From: Celoporthe dispersa
Taxonomy: Eukaryota; Ascomycota; Sordariomycetes; Diaporthales; Cryphonectriaceae
NCBI GenBank assembly: GCA_016584495.1
Contig: WAID01000004.1
Location: 1,364,001 to 1,428,000, forward strand
Direction: 5' to 3'
Length of the DNA stretch: 64,000 nucleotides
The translations under genes were made by a program, and so were the position numbers. This document shows positions 33,993 to 44,923 of the stretch, in pieces (position 1 is the stretch's first letter; each line of letters starts with the position of its first letter). Under the pieces are notes generated by a model. That model was given only the letters and a program-made list of their open reading frames with translations, made no database searches and was not told the origin of the DNA.

Positions 33993-35659
33993 CCAACTTG
34001 ACCTGTAAATTACTTACTGAAAAAAAAGCGTGGAGTCGACGGCGCATGGATAGTTTGAAGAGACTGTCAACGGTTTGTGGTCTTATAAATACTTAAAACG
34101 AAACTACTTGGTCTTTGACCCCAATTTATGCACATCTACAAAACATCGTTACATTCGATGCTCAGTCAAGTGAAGCTAGTGTGGAACCCAAAACATCACG
34201 CCGCACATAGGCAGGACGTAAGATTGTCTTCATAAGGGATTTGCAGCTTCTGCATCCTCAGCGAAGTAGCTCTATACACCATACCAAATGACCAGCAGCA
34301 ACGTCATAAGCGTGCTGCACTTCGCTTCTTGTTTCTTTTTTTTTTTTTTTTTTGGTACCCTAAACCCAGAATGTTCCTCGAGTCTTTCAAGCGTGTGGCT
34401 GGATGGAAGGGCGCCGGCTGAATCTTGGCTGGGGTCCATTTGCTGTGTTGATTCTCTTGTTGTCGCTTTTTAGTGTTGTGGTGTGATCAGTACAGCGTGA
34501 CTTTTTTTTTAAAAAAAAATTCCCTAGGAAAATCACCAAAAGAAGTTCTTTCCTGCTGTGAAGACTGACAGTTCAAATTTCCTTGAGCCGCTTCTTCCTC
34601 TTGTTGATAGCCTCAGCAACGAATTACAAGTATATCTGATATAACTTTTGCAATACGACTAATGATAGTGTATAGATACTGAATTTATCAAGCGCGAATA
34701 TCGATTAGGTTCAAAGTCCTTGGACAATTTGCCCTTTCTTTCCTCTTCTCATTTTCCTTCACAGCATTATCGGAGAGGGTGGCCACACCGAGGATGGCAC
34801 CCCAGTCAGGCGGAACAGGCAGCCATACTCTCGACACCAAGCCAGCGCGCCTTAGTTTGGCTTTATAAATAATCTTTCGATAAGTTTTCACAGCGAAGTA
34901 GCAAGGAACTCACTTTCTTCGGAACACTCACTAGCCGTGCCGCAGAGCCCATAGGACTCTGCTCTTCGCTTTGTCTTCTTCCTATCTGCCCTCAACCTGA
35001 GTGAACCCAGCATGACTGTCCGACCCGCACCAAGCAGGCTGGGTGGTGGTGCTTTTGCCTTGCGGCGTGGGACCTATAGTGCAGGTTGCTAGAGCGTCAG
35101 ATTTTACTATGACAGGCAAAAATCAACTTTTTCTGCAAAGAAGGCCAAGATCCGGTGTTCGAATATCGTGGATCCGTTGGTTTCTGCTTTTATTTCGATC
35201 GTGTGAGGTCACAACACTTTTTTGTCTATGCTCATTTGAAGTGCTTGTCCATTCTCCCGGGCCCAGGAAGATCTCAAGAAAGGGTTGCGAGACGGGAGCA
35301 CTTTGTTGAGAATAGCTTCCCGAATCATCTGACGCCCTGACTCACAGCCCGCAGCGACTAACTGAGAGGTGATGATGCCGCTCTCGTGCAGGATTCGTGA
35401 CAGCTCGGTACATGAGGGCTCTGTACTTGATCCAGCCTCGTAGGACCAGGGTGATAGTTCCGTCTCGGAGCGATTCAAGGCGCATGTTACACTTGGGGTT
35501 ACTGTGTGGCAGATCTGGGAAGTTGGGTTGGACAACACGGTGCATGGTGTCGGGAGAGCCCCTTGATCAGCAGTGTGAATATACAATTGAATATAATTCT
35601 ATCTCATTGTGACCATTAACGCCATCTATCATCATGATGAGGGTCTCTTTCTCGTTCCC
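33993..35659. other. Gene-poor island
   Basis: No credible gene. It contains a poly-T tract (about 34335-34353), a T9A9 palindrome near 34502-34519 and a tRNA-like fragment near 35085-35185. A minus-strand stretch at about 34570-34610 reads AEAINKRKKRLKEI-stop but has stops directly upstream, so it is at best an exon relic. Confidence 0.45.
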
Positions 35660-36562
35660 TCAGAGACCATTAACATCCTTGACCAGTTCCGCGATCTTGT
35701 TCGACACCTCCGTGGTCCGGGGTATGTCGTGCCCGCCAAGATGGTCAAACATCCTCCGATCGTCACAAAAGTACGCCAGCTGGATACCCGCCGGCCACCT
35801 TGGGTCCTTTGCACCGTAGACGTGTGCCGTCGGGATCTTGATCCTGATGTCCCCGGGAAACTTGGTAAAGTCGAGCCCGAAGCAGTCCGTCTCGTCGGGC
35901 AGCTCGTCAAAGTCGTGCTCGAGGTCGGCGGTGTTGTCCCACAGGCCCTGGCCCTTGGGCAGCTTGTCGATGTCGTACAGCATGGCGCTCTTGGCGCGCA
36001 TGAGGATGGAGGTCCTCTCGTTCAGCTCGTGGGCGCGCTGCGGCACCTCGAGGCCGATGTCCTCCAGGACGGGCAGCGGCATGCCGCCGCAGATGAAGAC
36101 AGCCGAGCGGAAGGGGAGGGGTTTCTCGGGGTTCTCCTTTGCGTGGTACAGGAGGTAGCTCCCGATCAGGGAGCAGCCCTGGGAGAAGCAGCAGACGGCA
36201 TCGTAGGGGCCGTGCTCGTCGATGTAGTCCTCCAGCCAGAGGTGGGCGCCGCGCACGGCGTTGGTGGTGTTGTGAAGCCACCAGGTGTAGGTCGGGCTGT
36301 TGAAGAGCAGGTCGATGCCTGGGTGTGGTTTGGCCGAGAAGGGCGCGTCAGGGAAGTCCCATTCCCAGTCTGAGGGTAGCTTGCCCCGGAAGGAGGCTGG
36401 ACGGGACAGAGGAGAGTCACGGATCGGGTCAGCCACGGGAAGTTACTTGATATCCTCCTCATGAGGAAGGGGACCTCATGAAAAGCTAGGGCGTGACAAA
36501 CCCGACTGAGACCTGAAGATGGCACCACTTGTGCCTTGCCCGTGCAGACAGAGGATCTTCAT
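35660..36562 (-). CDS. FSH1-family serine hydrolase
   Basis: Alpha/beta hydrolase of the fungal family of serine hydrolases (FSH1, related to human OVCA2); esterase or thioesterase activity is expected. Exon 1 (36502..36562) encodes MKILCLHGQGTSGAIFRSQS. After a 105-bp intron, exon 2 (35660..36396) supplies the rest, 265 residues in all. The nucleophile is S92 in CCFSQG; a Cys stands where the family usually has Gly two residues before the Ser. The acid is the Asp in VYGAKDPRW and the base is the His in DHLGGHDIPR. The donor gtttgt is non-consensus but gives the family's SQSASFRGKLP junction. It diverges from the Zn2Cys6 factor about 1.2 kb away. Some relatives sit in secondary-metabolite clusters, but no biosynthetic core enzyme is present here. 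Confidence 0.88.
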
Positions 36563-37722
36563 GCTTGAGACAGACCAGAAGCTAAGTAGCTAGAGGACGG
36601 CGGGCTCAAGATGCACGTTCGGGGAGAAAAAGGAGTAAATAAGCAGTTGAAGGGTGATCCCGGGGGACGCAGGACTCGTTCAGAGGCGTATGTGAGAAGG
36701 TGCGACCAGGCAGAAGAAGCTTGTCGAAAAAGTCCGGGCTGGTGAAGGCTGCTGACAAGGTGAGACGAGAGAACTGGCCCCCAAAGCACGCACTCATCTG
36801 CTCTGCACGAAGCCTGTGCTACGTACATAATACACTCAGGTTGTATGCAGCTGGCATTCTACTTGCTTCTTAGGCCGGTTCTTAGAGGCTGGGTACTAAT
36901 GCGCCGTTCACAATCGGGGTCCGAAGGAAATCTGGGCGTCATGGGGAACACCGTTGCTGAACCCCCGGGCTGCGGACCTTCTAAGCCACACAGCCCACTG
37001 CAGCTCAGGGCTGACCCCACCCTCTGCTGTTTTGTATGCTTCTGGAAGACTGAAAGAAAGATGCAACCAAACCCCGTCGCTGCCGGGTCTTTCTGCGTTT
37101 CATGTGCTCGACGTTGCGGCGATCTACCTCTCACATCGCTTGAGTCTTGTTTTTTTTTTTTTCTTCTTTTTTTTCCCTCCTCCCCTTCCTTTTTCTCCTT
37201 CCAAGATCGGCTCAGCCTGGAGGGTTTCGCAAAGAGGTAGGTGAGTGCGCGTCCTGAAGGAATCTCGGGTCCCACTGCGCTGAAGGAAAGAGCCCCCCCC
37301 GGGTTCGCCCACCGGATGTCGGCGTTGGCGAACTTTGGTCTGGGCCGGGTGCTTCTTTCCCTTTGAAACCGCCAGCGGGCGGTCTTCGTAGCGCCCGACA
37401 GCGCCCGACAGCGCCAGACGGACTCCTCTCGACCAAGTCCCGGGTGTATATGCTTGCTCGCTCGCCGTGTGTCGCGTGTACTCTCTCTTGCTGTAGAAGG
37501 TTCCTGGCTCACTTGCACGGCAGAGGGGGAAAGAAGGGAACTCAATTTTACTCCTTTTTTCTTCCCTCCTTCTTTGCTTGACATGATGTGAGTCTGGCCA
37601 ATAAATGAAGAGAAAGTCCAAAAAAAAAAAAAAAACTCAGCCATGAACGACAGCGGCCAATAAAGTCCCCGCCCCCCGGATCCTTCTCTCTTCGATGACA
37701 ACACAACCTCTCTCGGGCAAAC
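36563..37722. promoter_or_regulatory. Divergent region between FSH1-like hydrolase and Zn2Cys6 factor
   Basis: About 1.16 kb with long pyrimidine tracts (37148-37205) and an A15 run near 37621-37635. A cgcccgacag direct repeat occurs at about 37393-37412. No gene is seen. Confidence 0.45.
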
Positions 37723-40264
37723 ATGATTGCGCCAGAACCCTCTCCTAAGCCGCAGATCTCAACCTCTTCGTCCTCGCCTGCTACCGTCGCCGCCCAGACA
37801 CCACAGTTCCGGGCCTCAGGTCAACAGCAGGAGTATTCCTGTCTCCTCTGTAAGCAGCGAAAGGTTCGCTGTGATAGGGGAAACCCTTGCAGTGGATGCG
37901 TCCGAGCCGGCGTGGACTGCGTCCCGGGCGTGAGACAGCCGTACAAGCGTCGCAAGCGAAATGATTCTTCTTCGTCGGCGACGAGAGAACAGGGGCCTCG
38001 TGCGGATTCCATCTCGTCGAGGATCCCAGGCGCCGCAGCCACCAGACCGATAGCAATCCAGGAAGAGCCACGACCTGAGAGGCCCCAGGTCCCGACCTTT
38101 GGACAGTGAGTTTATCAACCCCCAGCGCCTTTTTTCTTCTTCTTCTTTTCTTATTTTGGCGTGGAAACCCTGAAATACCTCCAACTTTGATCTCCCATCA
38201 TCGCAATCGCATCAGAGATATATATTGACAGTCTTCTGTAGGAATCTATGGACTGGGTTATCTGAAGAGGTTCGACTCCTTCTGCTCCCGTCTACTCTTA
38301 CCTTTGCTCTCTCTGCAAGAAATGAAAACGTAACAATAAAAGACTGTCGACTGAAGCCTGACCTCCTAGTTCCAAGACCCGTCGGTCAATAAGTCGTCCT
38401 CGAGTGAAGAGGATCTGGCCGCAGACCCGGAACCAAACTCTCTCCTGGACCCATCCACCTTACTTTTCTCCTCCATCCGCGATGTGGTCAACCTCCGCGA
38501 CTTTCACCCCCCGCCCATGCACGCCTTCATGCTGTGGCAGACCTTCCTCCAGAACGTCAATCCTTTGTCGAAAGTCATCCATGCGCCCCTCGTTCAGCCC
38601 CAGGTCATCGAGGCCAGCAAGGACTTCGACTCGGTCCCCTAAACCGTCCGTGGCCCTGCTCTTCGCCATCTATGCGGCAGCCGTGATGTCACTCAAGGAG
38701 GAGGACTGCCACAGCCAGCTGAACGGGCCCAAGGCGGTCCTGCTCGGCCGGTACTTTTCTGCCTGCCAACAGGCCCTCGCAGCCGCGTCCTTTATGAAGT
38801 CTCGAAGCATCGTCACGCTCCAGGCCTTTGTGGTCTTTCTGGTACTTATTGGCGTCTATCCCCCCAATTTCTGTCCCCGCGCGACCATACTTACAATCAT
38901 TCTACAGCTCCCCGCTCGGCAGATCTACGACATCCAGACGTTCTGGCTTCTCGCAGGCATTGCCGTCCGCCTAGGGCTGAGGATGGCCGGTCAGGGTGGT
39001 CATGGCCTCTCCAACGACTCGGTATATAACTCGCAGCTGAGAAGGCGGCTCTGGCGGCAGATTGTCTGGATAGACGGGCGGAGTCATTCACAGATCGGCG
39101 TCAGGCCTTCCCTGCAGGAGATCCGCATCTCTCCTTTGCCTGCGAACCTCAACGATGCTGACATCAACCCTGACATGGCTGAGATGCCCATGGTCCACAA
39201 AGGTCCAACAGAGATGACTTGTGAGTATTGAACGATCAATGGGTTAATTTTGGACTGTGTGCTATGGGGGGTTTAATTTCGTTCTTATCTTACGTGGTTG
39301 CTGACTGAGGTGCCACACAGTCTGCCTGTGTCGCTACGAGGTTGGCGAGTTCATGACGCTCCACGCCAGGAAGCTGCATGATCCGGACGTTCCCGTCCGC
39401 ACCAAAGACCAGCTTATCGACCAGTTCGAGTCCCACATGGAAGACACGTACCTCCAGTATCTAGACTCGGCCATCCCGCTACACCTCATGGCCGAAGGAG
39501 GCGTGCGGTCGGCCGTATGCAAAATGAGGCTGATGGCCCACCACCCTGCCCAGTATAAAGGCAAATCGATGCCCCGGGCCGAGAGGGATATGCTCTTCGC
39601 CACCAGCATGCAGATGATCGAGTACGACGTGCTGGGCAAGTCCACCAAGGCCCTCGACACCTTCTCGTGGCACCTCGACGTCGCCTTCCAGATCGACGCC
39701 TTCGTCTTCATGCTCATCGCCTCCCGCACCCAGGCTGCAGACGGACCCATGACAGAGAAGGCCTGGCGTCTCGTCTCGGACATATACAAGTATAGACCTG
39801 CCATGTTGGAGGACGGGCGGAACGAGCTGTACGCAGCCGTGCGGGCGCTCACCCTGCGCGCGTGGGAGGCCCGCGAGGCGGACATCGCGCGCAAGGACCT
39901 CGACCCTCTCGCCGTGCCGGATATCATCACTGAGCTCCGTGAGCGTAAATCGAGAAAAGCGAGGACCGCATCCATGGCGTCCATCTCGGTCCCTCCCGAG
40001 GCATCGGCGCTTCACCAGCTCGCCGGGGTCGCGACGCAGGTTGATACGAGGTATAACGACATAAACCAGAACCTGGCCTCCTCTCTCGGCGGTGGCGGCA
40101 TGGGCAGCGCTAACGCGATGGGTGCCCCATTCAGACCGGACCTGGACCTGCAGTTTGACAGCATGCTGAGCAACTTCACGGCTGATGTCGATATTAGCGG
40201 GTGGGCGCCTGTGGATTGGGGTTATTGGAATGCCTTGCTAGAACGCAATAACGTTCTTCAGTGA
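37723..40264 (+). CDS. Zn2Cys6 transcription factor (one apparent 1-nt frameshift)
   Basis: Fungal-specific DNA-binding regulator. The Zn2Cys6 cluster is C40, C43, C50, C56, C59, C66 (CX2CX6CX5CX2CX6C), followed by a basic linker RQPYKRRKR. The proposed exons are 37723..38105, 38242..38269 (a 28-nt exon reading LWTGLSEE), 38370..39220 and 39321..40264, giving about 734 residues. The middle homology region starts near VVNLRDFHPPPMHAFMLWQT and continues through ALLFAIYAAAVMS and CLCRYEVGEFM. In exon 3 the frame breaks at the C4 run at 38636-38639: removing one C turns DSVP-stop into DSVPKPSVALLFAIY. The exon 2 and exon 3 boundaries are my best guess and are the least certain part. Target genes are unknown. 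Confidence 0.8.
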
Positions 40265-41107
40265 GATATGCTGTGTACTCATACGGCTATAAAATGTGAT
40301 TGAACAACTTACCGCCTTCATGTCGTCAAACTGTGAAAACCATAGACGGTGCCTGCCGCACGGAAAAGCATGATCACACCTCCCCCTCCTCCCCCCGGCC
40401 CCCACCTTTGACCATGCTGGTGAGTTCATATTAACATCTCTTTTTTCTTTTTTCCTTTCTTTCTTTCTTTTTTTCCTTTCTTTCTTTCTTTTTTTCTTTC
40501 AAAAAAATATTTATCCCTCTAGCTGACCTAACATCTTGCTCATAGCTCACTTTATCGCCCAGTCACTAGACATCAACAACGCCTTTAGGTGCTATACCTA
40601 CCAAGGCTGATTCCCGTGGAAGCGAGCTACTGGTGACAAATCCAGTTGATATGGGCCTTCGTTGGCCTTCAAATTCGCACCCTGATCACACATCATATCT
40701 CCTGAGAAAAAATGACCAATATCGAGAGCGATGTTCCTCTACTACTCTCTACTAAGCAAGACAAGGACGCTTGTACGATAATAAGAAGGCAATGCTGGTT
40801 GTAATTTCAATACGCATAGAAGCTGGTGAACGGTGATTAGAAGCTCACCTCGCGCATTGTAAAATTCAGAGAGAGGTTGCAAGACTTGAGTAGGCCCTTG
40901 CATTTTGGGGGTTTCTTCCCCCACGCAGGTGCTCCTTCTCGATTGACGTCACAAGAATGTGACAAAGGGCATATCTATGTCGCTGCGGGCATCCCTTCTT
41001 CACGGCGTGGCCTCTCTTTTCCGCAACGAACTGTCTCAGTATGATTGATATATCAATCTCTTGACTTTTATCTTTTACTATTGGCCACACTTCGGAACAA
41101 TTCTAAC
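40265..41107. other. Spacer between Zn2Cys6 factor and isochorismatase-family gene
   Basis: 843 bp. It holds a 64-bp pyrimidine tract made of ctttcttt units (about 40439-40502) followed by an A7 run. No gene is seen. Confidence 0.5.
40439..40502. repeat. CTTT-type pyrimidine microsatellite
   Basis: Two near-identical blocks of ttcctttctttctttctttttt in tandem, about 64 bp, almost purely C/T on the + strand. Confidence 0.8.
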
Positions 41108-41796
41108 ATGGCGCCCCCTAAGACCGCCCTCCTCGTGATCGACATGCAAAAGATCTTCGCCCCAATGACCACCGCCGCCCTTCCCAACATCAAAAAGCTC
41201 GCTTCGCATTTTCAGTCTACCTCGGGGCCTCTCGTCTTCACGCAGCACGGCCACACTAGAGAGGAGCTCGACACGGTGCCCTCGCCCAGCCAGCTTGTTC
41301 GGAAGTGGGGGCCCGACGGCTCGATCGCATACGGATCCGAGGACTGGGAGCTACAGGAGGAGATGGTGGCGTATCTGGACGATGCTGAGACGAGGAGGAA
41401 TGACGGCTGGCGGCCTCAGGTCGTGCAGAAGAACACGTACGATGCTTTTATCAACACGGAGCTTGGGCGTGTGCTGGAGGCGGCGGGGGTGACGAGGGTG
41501 GTGGTTTGCGGTGTCATGACAGACTGCTGCTGGTGAGCAAGAAGAAGCAATACCGTCTGCCCATTCCTGGACATACAAGTATATGTTGCTGACTCCTGAA
41601 AATGCTACACGTATGTAGTGACACTACGGCGAGGAGTGCGTTCAACCGCGGGTATGAGACGGTGCTTGTTAGTGATGCTTGCGGGTCTGCGAACAAGACG
41701 CAGCATGAGAGGGGACTTCGTGGGTTTGGGTTTGCTTTTGGGGATGTTCTCGGCACGGAGGAGGTCTTGCAACTGTTGACGAGGGAAGACACATGA
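41108..41796 (+). CDS. Isochorismatase-family cysteine hydrolase
   Basis: Amidase or ester hydrolase of the nicotinamidase/isochorismatase fold. Exons 41108..41532 and 41619..41796 give 200 residues. The expected Asp-Lys-Cys triad is visible: D12 in LLVIDMQKIF, K108 in QVVQKNTYDAF, and C141 in GVMTDCCCDTTARSAF. Intron 1 falls inside the codons for the Cys run and the junction reads smoothly. No targeting signal is seen. The downstream ATG at 41108 was preferred over an in-frame upstream one because the family begins right before ALLVIDMQ. Substrate is unknown; nicotinamide, isochorismate and N-carbamoyl compounds are all possible for this fold. Confidence 0.9.
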
Positions 41797-42073
41797 CAGG
41801 AATTTGGTTCTTATCTTGAGTTTTTTTCCTCTGCCGTAACATAGAATTCGATGTGCCAAATTTCAGCTCAAGAATAACCCCCTGAATCGTCAAGAGTTTT
41901 GTCGTGAACTCATCACTAATTTTGACTAGCCCACGGAAGCCGGTCATGGAATGGAATGACACTGTTGGCTATTCTGATGATAAGCCAGGGCCTCAAGGTG
42001 GAGAGAATAAACCACCTGCCTCCAGTACAACCCAACAAGAAGACTGGCGATGAAGGCTTTCCTAGAGCTCCTC

Positions 42074-43126
42074 CTACCTCCTCGTTCTTCCTCCACCACC
42101 ACCACCACCACCACGACCTGAGCCCCTGCCCGCCGTTCCCAAAGCCGGCCCAACAACCAGATTCCCGACAGCCGCCTCGGCGAGGTGGCGCATGGCAGCA
42201 TATTTGATGCCACCCTTCTTCTTGGGCCTGAAGACATGGTCGACCACAGCAGCACCAAGCGCGGCCGAGGCGATCTTGGTGCCCTTGACAGGCCAGGGGA
42301 TGGAGTCGGTGCCGACCTTGATGGCGGCGACGGTGCCGGCCTGCATGGCCACCTTGGCGGCGTCCTGCCAGGGAAATTCGTCCCAGAACCGCGAGATCTC
42401 GGCGACGGCTTTGGGGTCTAAGCGCTTCACCATGTTCTGGACGTGTCTGGGCATGGTCCGGATCGACTTGTCCGAGAGGCCGCGCCGTGGTCGTGGGCGG
42501 GTGGCACGGGACGATCCTGTGTAGGCTGATGAGCCTGCTCGGGTGGCGCGCGGCCGGGAGGAGGTGGTGTGGTTGCGGTGGCGGCGGTATGACGAGGCGG
42601 CCCTCGTTGGCTGGGGCCGGGAGTGGTGGTGGGCGGGTGAGCCCGTGCTCGGCCTGGAGGATGTTGATTTGTGTCCTCTGTGTCCTCCGTGGTCGCCGTC
42701 AGCGTCATTGTCGTCGCCTCGTGAGTGATGGCGTGACGGCGAGGGCGAGGGCCGTCGAGAGTGCCCATGCGAGCGAGTCTGACTCTTCCTCCCCGAGGTG
42801 CTCTGCCGCTGCTGCTGTCTGTCGTCATCCCCGGCCCTGGTGGGCTCCCCAGCCGCTGCCCGGGGCGAGAAGTATGAGTCCAGGGGGTCTTCCTCGTCCG
42901 AGAGATAGTATTTGTCCTTGGGGTCGTAGTCGGTATCCCAGCCGCTGTCGTACTTGTCTTGGGCGTCTGGCTGGGGGGCTGCTTTTATGAGAGAGTCATC
43001 TCTCTGGATACCCGGCCGGTAGCCACGAGGGCGATTTGAGTGGCGACGGCGTGAGCCATCCTCACTGCCGCTGGAGACGTCTTTATAGTCGGCGCTCGTT
43101 CTTTTGTGTCGTCTCGATGAGGACAT
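42074..43126 (-). CDS. Uncharacterised protein: disordered Arg/Ser/His-rich N-part plus conserved Gly/Ala-rich C-domain
   Basis: Intronless, 350 residues; family not recognised by name. About two thirds (residues 1-220) is low-complexity Arg/Ser/His/Asp sequence with no fold expected. The last third is different: it has a short amphipathic part (LSDKSIRTMPRHVQNMVKRL), FWDEFPWQDAAKVAMQAGTV, a Gly/Ala-rich hydrophobic stretch (GTKIASAALGAAVVDHVF), and KYAAMRHLAEAAVGNLVVGP, then a poly-Gly/Arg tail. Small-residue-rich stretches like these resemble glycine-zipper membrane or oligomerisation segments, which is inference. The C-terminal domain composition suggests real constraint despite the disordered front. 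Confidence 0.7.
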   Translation of the reverse strand: MSSSRRHKRTSADYKDVSSGSEDGSRRRHSNRPRGYRPGIQRDDSLIKAAPQPDAQDKYDSGWDTDYDPKDKYYLSDEEDPLDSYFSPRAAAGEPTRAGDDDRQQQRQSTSGRKSQTRSHGHSRRPSPSPSRHHSRGDDNDADGDHGGHRGHKSTSSRPSTGSPAHHHSRPQPTRAASSYRRHRNHTTSSRPRATRAGSSAYTGSSRATRPRPRRGLSDKSIRTMPRHVQNMVKRLDPKAVAEISRFWDEFPWQDAAKVAMQAGTVAAIKVGTDSIPWPVKGTKIASAALGAAVVDHVFRPKKKGGIKYAAMRHLAEAAVGNLVVGPALGTAGRGSGRGGGGGGGGRTRR

Positions 43127-43175
43127 GACGCTACTTATCTTTCGAGTTATGGGGCATCTGTATGAAGGAGGAGGA

Positions 43176-43220
<45 letters not shown>

Positions 43221-44923
43221 GAGTACCAAGCTGAAACGATGCAATGGTCAAGACAAGGAAGTGGTGAACAAGAACTGGAGGACTACTATGTATGGTAGAC
43301 CTCGAGGCTCGTCGTCGTTTGATAGCTCAAGAGATCTGTTTGGATGGTGAGGACTATTTGCCCATCTCTATGATTTGATCCCCTGGAGGAAGCATATGTT
43401 GCTGTTTTTGTACAAGAGTAAACGGGTCGGCAGGTAGAGGAGGTGGGTGGCGCATGACATGGGAGGTGTAATGCAACACTACAACACGCCGGGGAATATG
43501 TCACACGCAAGTGCCAACAGGGGGTAAAAGACGCCTCTCGAGGTGGCTAGTTAGTTAGCTAGTTCGGACCGGCAGTCAACGCCAACGGCCTGTCATTCGT
43601 CTGGGTCTGATATACGGGACGTACTATGTATGGTAGACCCAATATCGCTGATGTGGTGTGGTATGGAAAATGCCCCGCGCCGCACGGATGGTTGGGGGGA
43701 AGGGGAAGCACCGGGGGTTTTTCACCCCCTGCCAATCAACTGATGTCATGCTGCGTCCCTCTACCCAAACAAAAGGCCAGCCCTCTCCAGTCACGCAGCA
43801 GATAGATGTGTACCATGCACTTATAATTTGCTTTTATCTTCTTCTTCTTCCTCTTATTCCCTCTTTTTTCTTTGTTTATACTGTCCTTTGTGAACCACTT
43901 CTTAGACCTGGCAGCGGTGGTATCTGTTATATTCTCATGATAACGCTCAGATGCAGGCAGCTCGGAGTTAGTAGTAAAGATCAGCCATGACATTCCATCG
44001 TCTCAAGGTAATGTGCGTGAGCCACTTACCTGCAGATTGACATCATTGTGCCCCGCCACCACACACCATCATCAAGACCCGCTTCTGGTGGGTAGTGGCT
44101 GCCCACTCACACCTGTGGGGTGCTATCGCAACCCTGCTGAACATTTCTCTAGGTTCGCCCACCCCCAACAGTAAGGGTCGTCGTCGTCCCTTTGGGAGAA
44201 GAAGGGTCCCACCGCCTTTTCGACGTCAAGCTGCATGGGCATGAATACTACGTAAATGGGCCGGGTGAGTAGTCACGATTTGATATGTTCAGGACGGTTT
44301 CTCGAACTGTCTCTGGGTGCTCCTGCATGGAGCGGCGGCCGCCGCATCGAGGCGGAAGTCGTCTCACGTGGTGATGATGTCGACATCATGACCATTTCTC
44401 TCCTCTGGGATTAAGACGGTGGAAATAACAAACTTCATGAGACCCTCTTTTTTTCTCTCCTTTTTTCTTCCCTTCTCTCTTCCCCTCTCCACCCTGTGTG
44501 TGTAAGACATGCATTATGTAGAATGTTCTAGGCTTTTGTTTTCCTCCTACCTTGATGTGTGTGGCTCGTGTGAGGCGCGGTCTTGTCTGGCCATTGCAGA
44601 TCACCCAACTAGTTAACATTGCTGTGTACCATGTACGTACCTGTAGTATGGAATTTACAACAGGGTCACCCACAGACCTCCGCAGGCTCAGGCCTGGCCA
44701 GCCGCACTATCCATTATACGGGCACGCCGGTGCTGACCGATCATTCTTTGATAGGCCCCACAACGGGCCGCTCTCATACGGGCGAGAGCGGCCCGAAGTA
44801 ACGGTGGAGAACCGGGCCCCGTGGAGATGGGAAGAAAAAATCACAGTCAGGTTACGATAGCTATTCAACAGCTGAGAAATTGTGCAACAAGAAAACCAGC
44901 CAGCATGTCTTGACCCTCACCAA
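43127..44923. other. Intergenic
   Basis: About 1.8 kb without a recognisable gene. It starts with an (AG)n microsatellite. A short frame (44552..44860) covers a GC-rich direct or inverted patch (cgggccgctctcatacgggcgagagcgg, 44765-44792) but has no family support. Confidence 0.5.
43179..43216. repeat. (AG)n microsatellite
   Basis: About 38 bp of uninterrupted AG dinucleotide, just upstream of the start codon of the 42074-43126 gene. Confidence 0.9.

Noticed and set aside
34560..34620. Minus-strand AEAINKRKKRLKEI-stop fragment as a gene end
   Set aside because: Stops lie directly upstream and no exon could be joined; too short to support.
44760..44800. GC-rich near-palindrome (gggccgctctcatacgggcgagagcggccc)
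   Set aside because: It can form a hairpin, but it lies alone in intergenic DNA with no repeat copies or promoter link; no function can be supported.
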